Assembly: GCA_949285775.1 (NCBI GenBank)
Contig: CASEAD010000085.1
Location: forward strand, 1-6,094
Source of the DNA: an uncultured bacterium
Lineage (GTDB): Bacteria > Bacillota_I > Bacilli_A > RF39 > UBA660
Direction: 5' to 3'
Length of the DNA stretch: 6,094 nt
In this document: positions 1 through 4,703 of the stretch, piece by piece
How positions within the stretch are numbered: the stretch's first letter is position 1
How the letters are laid out: each line of letters opens with the position of its first letter
Program-made: the position numbers and the translations under genes
The notes under the pieces: model-generated
Told to the model about the DNA's origin: nothing
The model's input: the letters and a program-made list of their open reading frames with translations, nothing else
The model's database searches: none

Positions 1-623
1 AAATTATCTCTATACTCATTTAAATATATTTTTAAGTATTTTAAAGCCGTATCACCAATCGGAACAATTCTCTCTTTACCACCTTTCCCAAAACACCTAA
101 CAAACCCCTTATCCAAGTCTACATTAGATATATCTAAATTAACAAGTTCACTAACCCTAAGACCTGTCGCATACATAAGTTCAATCATTGCTTTATTTCT
201 ATAATCAAAAGGAGTATTTAATTCAATATCCAAAAGCATATCCACCTCTTCAATTGCTAAAGTATCAGGTAACTTTTTATAAAATCTAGGCATCTCTATC
301 TTTTCACTAACATCATCTATACCATTACTAAAAGCTATATAATGATGAAATGACTTAATAGAAGATATTTTTCTAACTACACTATAAATACTATACTTAT
401 TCTTATCTAAATAATCCAAATAATTATAAATATCTTCTTTCCTAATACTCAAAAAATTACTAATTCCTATCTCTTCTAAGTATTCCAAATATTTATAAAT
501 ATCTAAAACATAAGAAGAAATAGAATTATCCACTAAATGTTTCTCCGTTAATAAATAAACTCTATATTTTTTTAATATTTCCTTATTACTATCACTTATT
601 TTAAAATTATTAATCTCTAACAT
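1..623 (-). CDS. Tyrosine recombinase, XerC/XerD type (3' end beyond the window)
   Basis: The minus strand reads open from an ATG at 623 to the left edge, giving 207 codons with no stop. Residues 13-100 form the helical SAM-like N-terminal DNA-binding domain. The catalytic domain follows, with the box I motif ATGLRVSELVNL carrying the first catalytic arginine (Arg156) and the FGKGGKERIVPIG hairpin carrying the catalytic lysine (Lys180). The family is usually about 300 residues, so roughly 90 are missing, including the HxxR, second histidine and tyrosine nucleophile; activity cannot be judged here. Known members cut and rejoin DNA through a 3'-phosphotyrosine, resolving chromosome dimers at dif (XerC/D) or moving mobile elements. 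The start is supported by an AAAGGAA ribosome site at 634-640. It diverges from the cotJ operon. Chromosomal XerD and an element-borne integrase cannot be told apart from this part alone, although the fit to XerC/D is close along its whole length. Confidence 0.93.
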   Translation of the reverse strand, partial: MLEINNFKISDSNKEILKKYRVYLLTEKHLVDNSISSYVLDIYKYLEYLEEIGISNFLSIRKEDIYNYLDYLDKNKYSIYSVVRKISSIKSFHHYIAFSNGIDDVSEKIEMPRFYKKLPDTLAIEEVDMLLDIELNTPFDYRNKAMIELMYATGLRVSELVNLDISNVDLDKGFVRCFGKGGKERIVPIGDTALKYLKIYLNEYRDN

Positions 624-633
624 AATATATCAT

Positions 634-640
634 TTCCTTT
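634..640 (-). promoter_or_regulatory. Ribosome binding site of the recombinase gene
   Basis: On the minus strand AAAGGAA lies about 10 nt before the ATG at 623. A second ATG at 631-633 directly abuts this site and is in another frame, so spacing decides for 623. Confidence 0.6.
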
Positions 641-655
641 ATCTTAACTAATCAA

Positions 656-684
656 ATTATATAATATTATCTAGAAAAAAACAA
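656..684 (-). promoter_or_regulatory. Candidate sigma-A promoter for the recombinase gene
   Basis: On the minus strand a perfect -10 TATAAT (656-661) lies 17 nt downstream of TTGTTT (679-684), a weak -35. The predicted transcription start is near 649, giving a leader of about 26 nt before the ATG. In sequence this AT-rich a TATAAT can occur by chance, so confidence is moderate. Confidence 0.4.
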
Positions 685-700
685 TAATTAATTAATCTAA

Positions 701-740
701 AGATATAAGCCTATACACAAAAATACTATAAACATAATCT
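701..740 (+). promoter_or_regulatory. Possible sigma-E promoter of the cotJ operon
   Basis: In Bacillus subtilis cotJ is transcribed by the mother-cell factor sigma-E, whose consensus is roughly KMATATT, 14 bp, CATACAHT. Two partial matches occur. One is AGATATA (701-707), 14 bp, AATACTAT (722-729), which puts the start near 736, a few bases ahead of the ribosome site. The other uses CATAATCT (733-740) with ATA at 713-715, but its start would fall inside the ribosome site. The first is preferred on position. Both are imperfect and the background is AT-rich. Confidence 0.28.
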
Positions 741-743
741 ATT

Positions 744-752
744 TTAGGAGTG
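744..752 (+). promoter_or_regulatory. Ribosome binding site of the CotJA/CotJB-like gene
   Basis: TTAGGAGTGA around 743-752 is a strong Shine-Dalgarno about 8-10 nt before the ATG at 760. It fixes the start of this unusually long CotJB-containing protein at its first ATG, so the N-terminal extension is probably translated. Confidence 0.7.
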
Positions 753-759
753 ATTATTA

Positions 760-1239
760 ATGAATGAGTATAATTTTGATTATATGAATTATTTAACTAA
801 TATCCCCAGTAGTAATAAGATGAATATGAATTATAATAAACAAAAAAATCCTTATACTACCCAAATGCTAAATAATAATTCATATAGCAATCAAATATTA
901 GATCCTAAAGAAGGATTTATAAGAGGAAATCTCTTTAATAACTTATATGATCCATACAAAAACTATAAACCCGCTAACATTAACCCTAAAAATGAGCAAG
1001 AAGCTTTACTTAACCAATGGCAACAATATAATTTTGCCCTTACAGAATTAAATCTATATCTAGATAATTATCCAAATGATACAAACGCTATTAGATTATT
1101 TAATAACTATAATAATATCTTAAAACAAATAACCCAAAAATACGAAAGCATGTATGGACCATTAACTGTAGATACAAATAATATGAGTAATAACTGGACT
1201 TGGATTAATAGTCCATGGCCTTGGGAAGGTGGTATGTAA
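760..1239 (+). CDS. cotJB: Spore coat protein CotJB with an N-terminal CotJA-like segment
   Basis: Residues 80-157 match CotJB, a small coat protein that in Bacillus subtilis accompanies CotJA and CotJC in the inner spore coat. The evidence is a helical FALTELNLYLDNYPND stretch, the motif YESMYGPLT (128-136), and the aromatic tail NNWTWINSPWPWEGG (144-158). CotJB is normally about 85-90 residues; this protein has 159. The extra N-terminus begins with a low-complexity Asn/Tyr/Met region (1-45). It then has DPKEGFIRGNLFNNLYDPY (48-66), which resembles the core of CotJA (a 'GTLxPxLxxPY'-type motif). The most economical reading is a CotJA-CotJB fusion in one frame, since no separate cotJA is present upstream. 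The start has a good ribosome site. The gene overlaps cotJC by one base (TAATG), implying co-translation in the sporulating mother cell. The CotJB part is firm; the CotJA assignment is an inference from a short motif. Confidence 0.9.
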   Translation: MNEYNFDYMNYLTNIPSSNKMNMNYNKQKNPYTTQMLNNNSYSNQILDPKEGFIRGNLFNNLYDPYKNYKPANINPKNEQEALLNQWQQYNFALTELNLYLDNYPNDTNAIRLFNNYNNILKQITQKYESMYGPLTVDTNNMSNNWTWINSPWPWEGGM

Positions 1240-1799
1240 TGTTTAAATATGTAAAAGCCTTAGAATATCCAATTAATATAAAGAAAAAAGATCTAAGAAT
1301 GGCTAAATATCTTATAACTCAGTATGGTGGCGCCAACGGAGAGCTAGGAGCATCATTAAGATATTTAAACCAAAGATACACCATGCCAGATGATAAAGGT
1401 AAAGCCTTACTTACAGATATTGGAACAGAAGAACTAGGCCATGTTGAGATGATTTGTACCATGGTATATCAACTTACTAAAGGAGCTACCCTAAAAGAAT
1501 TAAGAGAAGCAGGATTAGACTCTAATTATGCAGAACATGGATATGGTATGTTTCCAACTGATTCTAATGGAGTACCCTTTAGTGTAACATACTTCGCCGA
1601 AACTGGAGATCCATTAGCAAACTTGTCAGAAGATATGGCTGCCGAACAAAAAGCTAGAGCAACCTATGAAAACTTAATAAACCTAACAGACGATCCAGAT
1701 ATAATAGGACCACTACTATTTTTAAGACAAAGAGAAATAATTCACTTTGCTAGATTTAAAGAATTATATGATGAATATAAAAAGAAAGGCTATCAATAA
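1239..1799 (+). CDS. cotJC: Spore coat manganese catalase CotJC
   Basis: This 186-residue protein belongs to the dimanganese catalase family, which breaks down hydrogen peroxide; CotJC is the coat-associated member. The four-helix ferritin-like ligands are visible: Glu35 (GGANGELGASLRY), Glu65 and His68 (GTEELGHVEM), Glu136 (AAEQKARATYENL) and His169 (REIIHFARF). All five expected ligands are present, so the enzyme looks intact, and the length matches the family (about 190). An in-frame ATG at 1215 would add eight residues, but the start at 1239 is preferred. It begins with the family-like N-terminus MFKYVKALEYPINI, lies exactly at the TAATG junction with the upstream stop, and is preceded by GGAAGGTGG (1224-1232). 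It is the second gene of the cotJ operon and is followed by a terminator at 1807-1840. Expression is expected in the mother cell under sigma-E, by analogy with Bacillus. Confidence 0.96.
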   Translation: MFKYVKALEYPINIKKKDLRMAKYLITQYGGANGELGASLRYLNQRYTMPDDKGKALLTDIGTEELGHVEMICTMVYQLTKGATLKELREAGLDSNYAEHGYGMFPTDSNGVPFSVTYFAETGDPLANLSEDMAAEQKARATYENLINLTDDPDIIGPLLFLRQREIIHFARFKELYDEYKKKGYQ

Positions 1800-1806
1800 A
1801 AACTAG

Positions 1807-1840
1807 ATTAACTAAGAACATAATACTTAGTTAATTTTTT
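1807..1840 (+). terminator. Rho-independent terminator of the cotJ operon
   Basis: A perfect 10-bp inverted repeat, ATTAACTAAG (1807-1816) and CTTAGTTAAT (1826-1835), encloses a 9-nt loop and runs into six T (1835-1840). It begins 8 nt after the cotJC stop. The stem is AT-rich, as is usual in this genome. Confidence 0.85.
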
Positions 1841-1850
1841 AAATTTATAA

Positions 1851-1879
1851 AGAAAGTTTTATTATAAAATGGACTTTCT
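1851..1879. repeat. Short inverted repeat after the cotJ terminator
   Basis: AGAAAGT (1851-1857) and ACTTTCT (1873-1879) are exact reverse complements, with an inner TTTTA/TAAAA pairing possibility. There is no T-run after it on the plus strand. It may be a secondary 3'-end hairpin or chance; no function is claimed. The rest of 1841-1939 shows nothing further that can be supported. Confidence 0.35.
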
Positions 1880-1939
1880 AATAAAAATTAACATTTAATC
1901 AATTGTTCTATATTTTACTAAAAAATGTTCGTATTTAGT

Positions 1940-1968
1940 TTGACATAATTATACAGGTATTATATAAT
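1940..1968 (+). promoter_or_regulatory. Consensus sigma-A promoter of the small toxin-like transcript
   Basis: TTGACA (1940-1945) and TATAAT (1963-1968) are both perfect matches, separated by the ideal 17 bp. Transcription should start near 1975. This is the strongest promoter in the window, yet no long ORF follows it. The expected product is a small RNA of about 195 nt ending at the hairpin at 2134-2169. Confidence 0.85.
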
Positions 1969-2003
1969 GTAAAAAGAGATATATCTATTAAGTTAGGTGT
2001 TTG

Positions 2004-2043
2004 CTCTTTCCAATTAACTATTTTGTAGATTAAGTGGAAGGAG
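2004..2043 (+). promoter_or_regulatory. 5'-UTR hairpin that sequesters the Shine-Dalgarno
   Basis: CTCTTTCCA (2004-2012) can pair base for base, with one G-U, with TGGAAGGAG (2035-2043). TTAA (2014-2017) pairs with TTAA (2030-2033) further in. The right arm contains most of the near-perfect ribosome site AAGGAGGTGAT (2038-2048), so the folded mRNA should be poorly translated. Sequestered ribosome sites are typical of type I toxin mRNAs. The pairing is seen directly; the regulatory meaning is inferred. Confidence 0.55.
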
Positions 2044-2069
2044 GTGATGTCCAATGGAAAGTAGAAGTA

Positions 2070-2135
2070 ATGGAATATTTGATTATTTTAGTAATAATTT
2101 TATATCTCATCGACAGAAACCACCCAAAGGAATAA
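2070..2135 (+). CDS. Tiny hydrophobic peptide, candidate type I toxin
   Basis: This is a 21-codon ORF, ATG at 2070 and TAA at 2133-2135. Residues 3-14 are almost purely hydrophobic (YLIILVIILYLI), followed by the charged tail DRNHPKE, the make-up of short membrane toxins such as Ibs and TisB. No named family is recognised. The stop abuts the terminator hairpin, so the ORF fills the end of the transcript. The start is uncertain. The very strong ribosome site at 2038-2048 is ideally spaced for another ATG at 2054, which is out of frame by one base, and lies too far (25 nt) from 2070. A 6-codon mini-ORF starting at 2047 ends at 2064, just before 2070, so reinitiation is possible. A single-base change in the AAA at 2058-2060 would join the 2054 start to the hydrophobic frame. 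The gene could therefore be inactive, translationally coupled or frameshifted. Confidence 0.42.
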   Translation: MEYLIILVIILYLIDRNHPKE

Positions 2136-2169
2136 AAAAAACACCTATCAACCTAGATGGGTGTTTTTT
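2134..2169. terminator. Bidirectional terminator shared by two convergent small RNAs
   Basis: AAAAAACACCTATC (2136-2149) pairs with GATGGGTGTTTTTT (2156-2169) in a 14-bp stem with one G-U pair and a 6-nt loop. Six T end it on the plus strand and eight T on the minus strand (2134-2141 reversed), so it should stop transcription in both directions. Confidence 0.85.
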
Positions 2170-2273
2170 CACGGAAATTTAGCAATTAAGTTGGGCTGAG
2201 AAAACATCTAACAGCAGACAAATAGATGTATCTCTAATATATTATGTGTGAAACAACACAATAATATACTTAC
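2134..2273 (-). ncRNA. Candidate convergent antisense RNA (possible antitoxin)
   Basis: A minus-strand promoter predicts a start near 2273, and the shared terminator at 2134-2169 gives a length of about 140 nt. The RNA would fold compactly. A 5' hairpin at 2235-2272 has about 15 pairs with two single-base bulges and begins right at the predicted start. A second hairpin at 2198-2234 has 11 pairs, a small internal loop and a 12-nt loop. The terminator stem is the third. No convincing ORF lies within it. It overlaps the toxin-like mRNA at the 3' end, as in txpA/ratA-type loci. The structure and promoter are seen in sequence; the antitoxin role is inferred. Confidence 0.45.
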
Positions 2274-2279
2274 AACTAA

Positions 2280-2308
2280 ATTGTATCACAATAAGAAATA
2301 TATTGCAA
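2280..2308 (-). promoter_or_regulatory. Candidate sigma-A promoter of the convergent RNA
   Basis: On the minus strand TTGCAA (2303-2308) and TACAAT (2280-2285) are spaced by 17 bp, matching the consensus at 4 of 6 and 5 of 6. The predicted start near 2273 coincides with the base of a strong hairpin, which supports the call. Confidence 0.5.
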
Positions 2309-2324
2309 CACTAAAATTTAATTA

Positions 2325-2999
2325 GTGGATATTATTATAGCAGATTTAATGAAAAAGTCAATAATCTTATCTAATATTATAATATTTTATAATACATTAT
2401 ATTGGGAAGAAAATAGTCCCGTAAAATTATTAATAGAATTTGTTAATAATATGCTATGGTTTAGAAGTTTCAGAAAAAATGAATTTATGGGTATAATGGC
2501 CAACGGTGAAGATATAAATGATTTTATAATAAATAACAGACTATTAAATGAGTTTGAAAAGTTTTTAAAAAATTGTGGTCAAAATTATAAATTATGTGAA
2601 ATTAATGAATTAGGTAGAAAGGTTATCGGTGTTAAATACAAAAATTATATTGCAAAATTCAGCGCCATAGTGTCAACCGGAACATTATCTTTGTGGTTAT
2701 TCTTTTATTGGATGAACAGAACGAATAATATATCATTTGTTTTCTTAGATGAATTTGATGCATTCTATCATTATAAATTATCAACATATATATTAAATTA
2801 TGTAAATAGTAAAAACGAATTTCAATCAATATTAACATCACATAATACTTATTTGGTTTCCAACGAATTAATGAGACCAGATTGTTATTTATGGCTAAAA
2901 GATGGTAAAATTACAAGTTTCGCCGATAGCACCACAAAAAATATTAGACAAGCGCATAACTTAGAAAAAATGATGTTAGGAGGAGAATTTGAACAGTAA
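2325..2999 (+). pseudogene. 5'-truncated AAA/ABC-type ATPase (OLD/PARIS-like), C-terminal half
   Basis: The readable part carries only the second half of an SMC/OLD-like AAA ATPase. It has a signature-like STGT (117-120, counted from a GTG at 2325), Walker B FVFLDEFDAFYH with the catalytic Glu143 (138-149), and the H-loop ILTSHNTYLVSN (169-180). The family-typical tail RQAHNLEKMMLGGEFE follows. Such proteins usually have about 400-450 residues and begin with a Walker A P-loop, which is absent here. The in-frame codon two before the GTG is a stop (TAA, 2319-2321), no ribosome site precedes the GTG or the ATG at 2349, and no N-terminal remnant was found upstream in any frame. A functional ATPase is therefore unlikely. 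The gene overlaps the TOPRIM-like gene by 11 nt, as expected of a former two-gene defence operon. The toxin-like locus sits where the missing 5' half should be. Confidence 0.8.
2979..2984 (+). promoter_or_regulatory. Ribosome binding site selecting a TTG start
   Basis: GGAGGA at 2979-2984 (within TTAGGAGGA) lies 4-5 nt before the TTG at 2989, inside the end of the ATPase gene. It supports TTG as the start of the TOPRIM-like gene and suggests translational coupling in the original operon. Confidence 0.65.
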
Positions 3000-3741
3000 A
3001 GTATTACTAATAGTTGAAGGCGAAAAAGAAGAACCTAGAATATTAGGAAGTGAAAGCCATGGCTTATTATCATTAATAGGCGCCAAGTATGAAATAGTAT
3101 CATTTTCAAATCCTATTTATGAGTTATATGATGCTTATCAAAAAGGTGAGTATGATGATCTTGTATCTTATTTAAGATATGAAAAAGGACTAAAAATAGA
3201 TCCAAACATTTTATCTAAAAATGCATTTAGTGCCATATACTTGATATTCGATTTTGAACCCCATGACCATAAATACTCAGATGAAAAAATAAAAAAGTTA
3301 CTACAATTATTTAATAATGAAACAGAATTAGGAAAACTATATATAAATTATCCTATGGTTGAAGCATACTATCATCTAGAAACCTTACCAGATCCTAATT
3401 ACAACAATAGAACAATATCATTAGAAGAACTAAACGGCAAAAAATATAAGAGAATTGTAAATCTATCAACTTGTTTAAAAAAGAATAAAATAACTAAAAA
3501 AGATATGTGCTATATAATTATGCATAATTACAATAAATCAAAACTAATTACCCATAAAAAAAATAATGATATAAATTACATGGATATTTTAAATTCACAA
3601 TTGAAATTAAAAAATAAAGAAAATAAAATATATGTATTAAGTACATTTCCATTAATAACATTTGATTATAATTATGAAAAAACAATAGAAATATTAAAAC
3701 TAAAACTAAAAGATAATTACTTAGAAATAGATAATAATTAA
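2989..3741 (+). CDS. TOPRIM-like putative nuclease partner of the ATPase
   Basis: This 250-residue protein starts with a beta strand and a TOPRIM-style acidic loop, VLLIVEGEKEEPRI (5-18, Glu10). A second acidic strand follows, YLIFDFEPHD (84-93, Asp88 and Glu90), then FNNETELGKLYINYPMVEAYYH (108-129). TOPRIM folds use such a glutamate plus a DxD-like pair to bind metal for cutting nucleic acid. Small proteins of this type next to OLD-like ATPases occur in anti-phage pairs such as PARIS (AriA/AriB) and in RloB-like families; assignment to a named family is not secure. The start is TTG with a strong ribosome site, overlapping the ATPase remnant by 11 nt. The frame is intact and ends in TAA, although its partner is truncated, so the protein may be orphaned or newly decayed. 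No promoter of its own and no clear terminator were seen. The C-terminal third (about 165-250) is lysine- and asparagine-rich and not recognised. Confidence 0.65.
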   Translation: MNSKVLLIVEGEKEEPRILGSESHGLLSLIGAKYEIVSFSNPIYELYDAYQKGEYDDLVSYLRYEKGLKIDPNILSKNAFSAIYLIFDFEPHDHKYSDEKIKKLLQLFNNETELGKLYINYPMVEAYYHLETLPDPNYNNRTISLEELNGKKYKRIVNLSTCLKKNKITKKDMCYIIMHNYNKSKLITHKKNNDINYMDILNSQLKLKNKENKIYVLSTFPLITFDYNYEKTIEILKLKLKDNYLEIDNN

Positions 3742-3783
3742 AAGAAAAATTTCAATTACCTTGTATTCTCTTTGTTCTATAAA

Positions 3784-3812
3784 GTATATCTATCCCATAA
3801 CATTCATATATT
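3784..3812 (+). promoter_or_regulatory. Candidate sigma-E promoter of the SpoVID-like gene
   Basis: GTATATC (3784-3790), 14 bp, CATATATT (3805-3812) matches the sigma-E consensus KMATATT-N14-CATACAHT at about 5 of 7 and 7 of 8, with exact spacing. spoVID is in the sigma-E regulon of Bacillus subtilis. One caution is that the predicted start near 3819 falls at the edge of the ribosome site AAAGGA (3819-3824), giving an unusually short leader. Confidence 0.42.
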
Positions 3813-3820
3813 TATATGAA
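3803..3820. repeat. Perfect palindrome overlapping the -10 region
   Basis: TTCATATA (3803-3810) and TATATGAA (3813-3820) are perfect 8-nt arms around TT. The repeat overlaps the candidate -10 and touches the ribosome site, so it could be an operator or an mRNA hairpin. An AT-only palindrome in this background may also be chance. Confidence 0.45.
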
Positions 3821-3833
3821 AGGATTGATATAA

Positions 3834-4703
3834 ATGAAACAAATAATACCATTTAAACAAGAATTATTATTTAAAACCAAAATAAGTGAAATAACTTCTA
3901 TCTCACTAGAACACACCTTATCATTAAAAGAAGACGACTTAATAAGTGGCGAATTCCTAATAACAGGAGATTATAAAATGACAGAAGGATCCATCAACAG
4001 AGAAAAATTTTCTTTCAAACTACCCTTCGAAATAGCCTTAGACTCAAGATACGATATTAATAATATAGTAATAGACATAGATAACTTCTACTACGAAGTA
4101 ATAAATAACGAATCCCTACAAGTAAATATAGATGTCTACTTTGAAGGAGAAAAAAAAGAAGAACAAAAAGAAGTTGCATACATTAACGAGCAACCAATAG
4201 AAACACAAGAAAATACCCCCGATACAGAAACAGAACAAGAAAATAATGAAAGAAACAAAGTAGAACTAGAAGAAGATAATACTAAAGAAAACCAACCCCA
4301 AGATGAAGTATCAATTGTAAATGAACATAATAAAAACATCATTGAAAAAAATATAGACTATACCAAAATAGATAAAGAACTAGAATTAACAGAAAACACC
4401 ACTACAAAAGATAACACCAATAATGATAACTTATCCCACAATGATATATCAACCACCAATAAAGAAGATATCACACTAAATGATAAAACAAACCTGACTA
4501 TCAATAATGACTTCAATATTTTTGAAAACATAGACAATTCAGATACCTATGTAACATATCACGTCTATATCGTAAAAGAAGATGATAACATTAATACCAT
4601 AACCGAAAAATACGGTGTAACTAAAGAAGAAATAAGTAATTATAATGACATAACCACCATAAACCCAGGAGATAAAATAATAATACCTTATAAAAATGAA
4701 TAA
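3834..4703 (+). CDS. spoVID: SpoVID-like spore coat morphogenetic protein with LysM domain
   Basis: Residues 1-105 form a beta-rich N-terminal domain like that of SpoVID (TSISLEHTLSL, ISGEFLITGDYK, IDIDNFYYEVINNESLQVNIDV). In Bacillus this domain drives encasement of the forespore by coat layers. Residues 106-238 are a disordered acidic linker rich in Glu, Asn, Thr and Asp. Residues 241-286 are a LysM domain (YHVYIVKEDDNINTITEKYG to NPGDKIIIP), which binds peptidoglycan-like glycans or, in SpoVID, helps anchor the protein at the spore surface. At 289 residues it is about half the Bacillus subtilis protein (about 575), mainly through a shorter linker. The ATG at 3834 follows AAAGGATTG with good spacing. 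It overlaps the CotS-like gene by 8 nt. No signal peptide is present, as expected for a mother-cell protein. The domain architecture is clear; orthology to spoVID itself is likely rather than certain. Confidence 0.85.
   Translation: MKQIIPFKQELLFKTKISEITSISLEHTLSLKEDDLISGEFLITGDYKMTEGSINREKFSFKLPFEIALDSRYDINNIVIDIDNFYYEVINNESLQVNIDVYFEGEKKEEQKEVAYINEQPIETQENTPDTETEQENNERNKVELEEDNTKENQPQDEVSIVNEHNKNIIEKNIDYTKIDKELELTENTTTKDNTNNDNLSHNDISTTNKEDITLNDKTNLTINNDFNIFENIDNSDTYVTYHVYIVKEDDNINTITEKYGVTKEEISNYNDITTINPGDKIIIPYKNE

Noticed and set aside
1921..1940. GTTCG near 1928 as a LexA/SOS box upstream of the toxin-like gene
   Set aside because: Only a half site is present; no matching CGAAC lies at the required spacing.
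1977..1986. AGATATATCT palindrome just after the plus-strand start
   Set aside because: It is short and AT-dominated, and such sequences are common in this background, so it is not called as an operator.
2054..2182. 42-codon ORF with ideally placed ribosome site
   Set aside because: It reads through the whole terminator hairpin and stops only after it, so the mRNA would end before its stop codon. The encoded peptide is hydrophilic and resembles nothing known. The start codon itself may matter, as discussed for the frame conflict.
2659..2841. Minus-strand ORF of 60 codons inside the ATPase remnant
   Set aside because: It lies opposite a segment with clear Walker B coding signal, has no ribosome site, and has low-complexity composition.
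4136..4342. Minus-strand ORF of 68 codons opposite the SpoVID-like linker
   Set aside because: It is a Ser/Phe-rich mirror of the Glu/Asn-rich linker, with no ribosome site or known motif.
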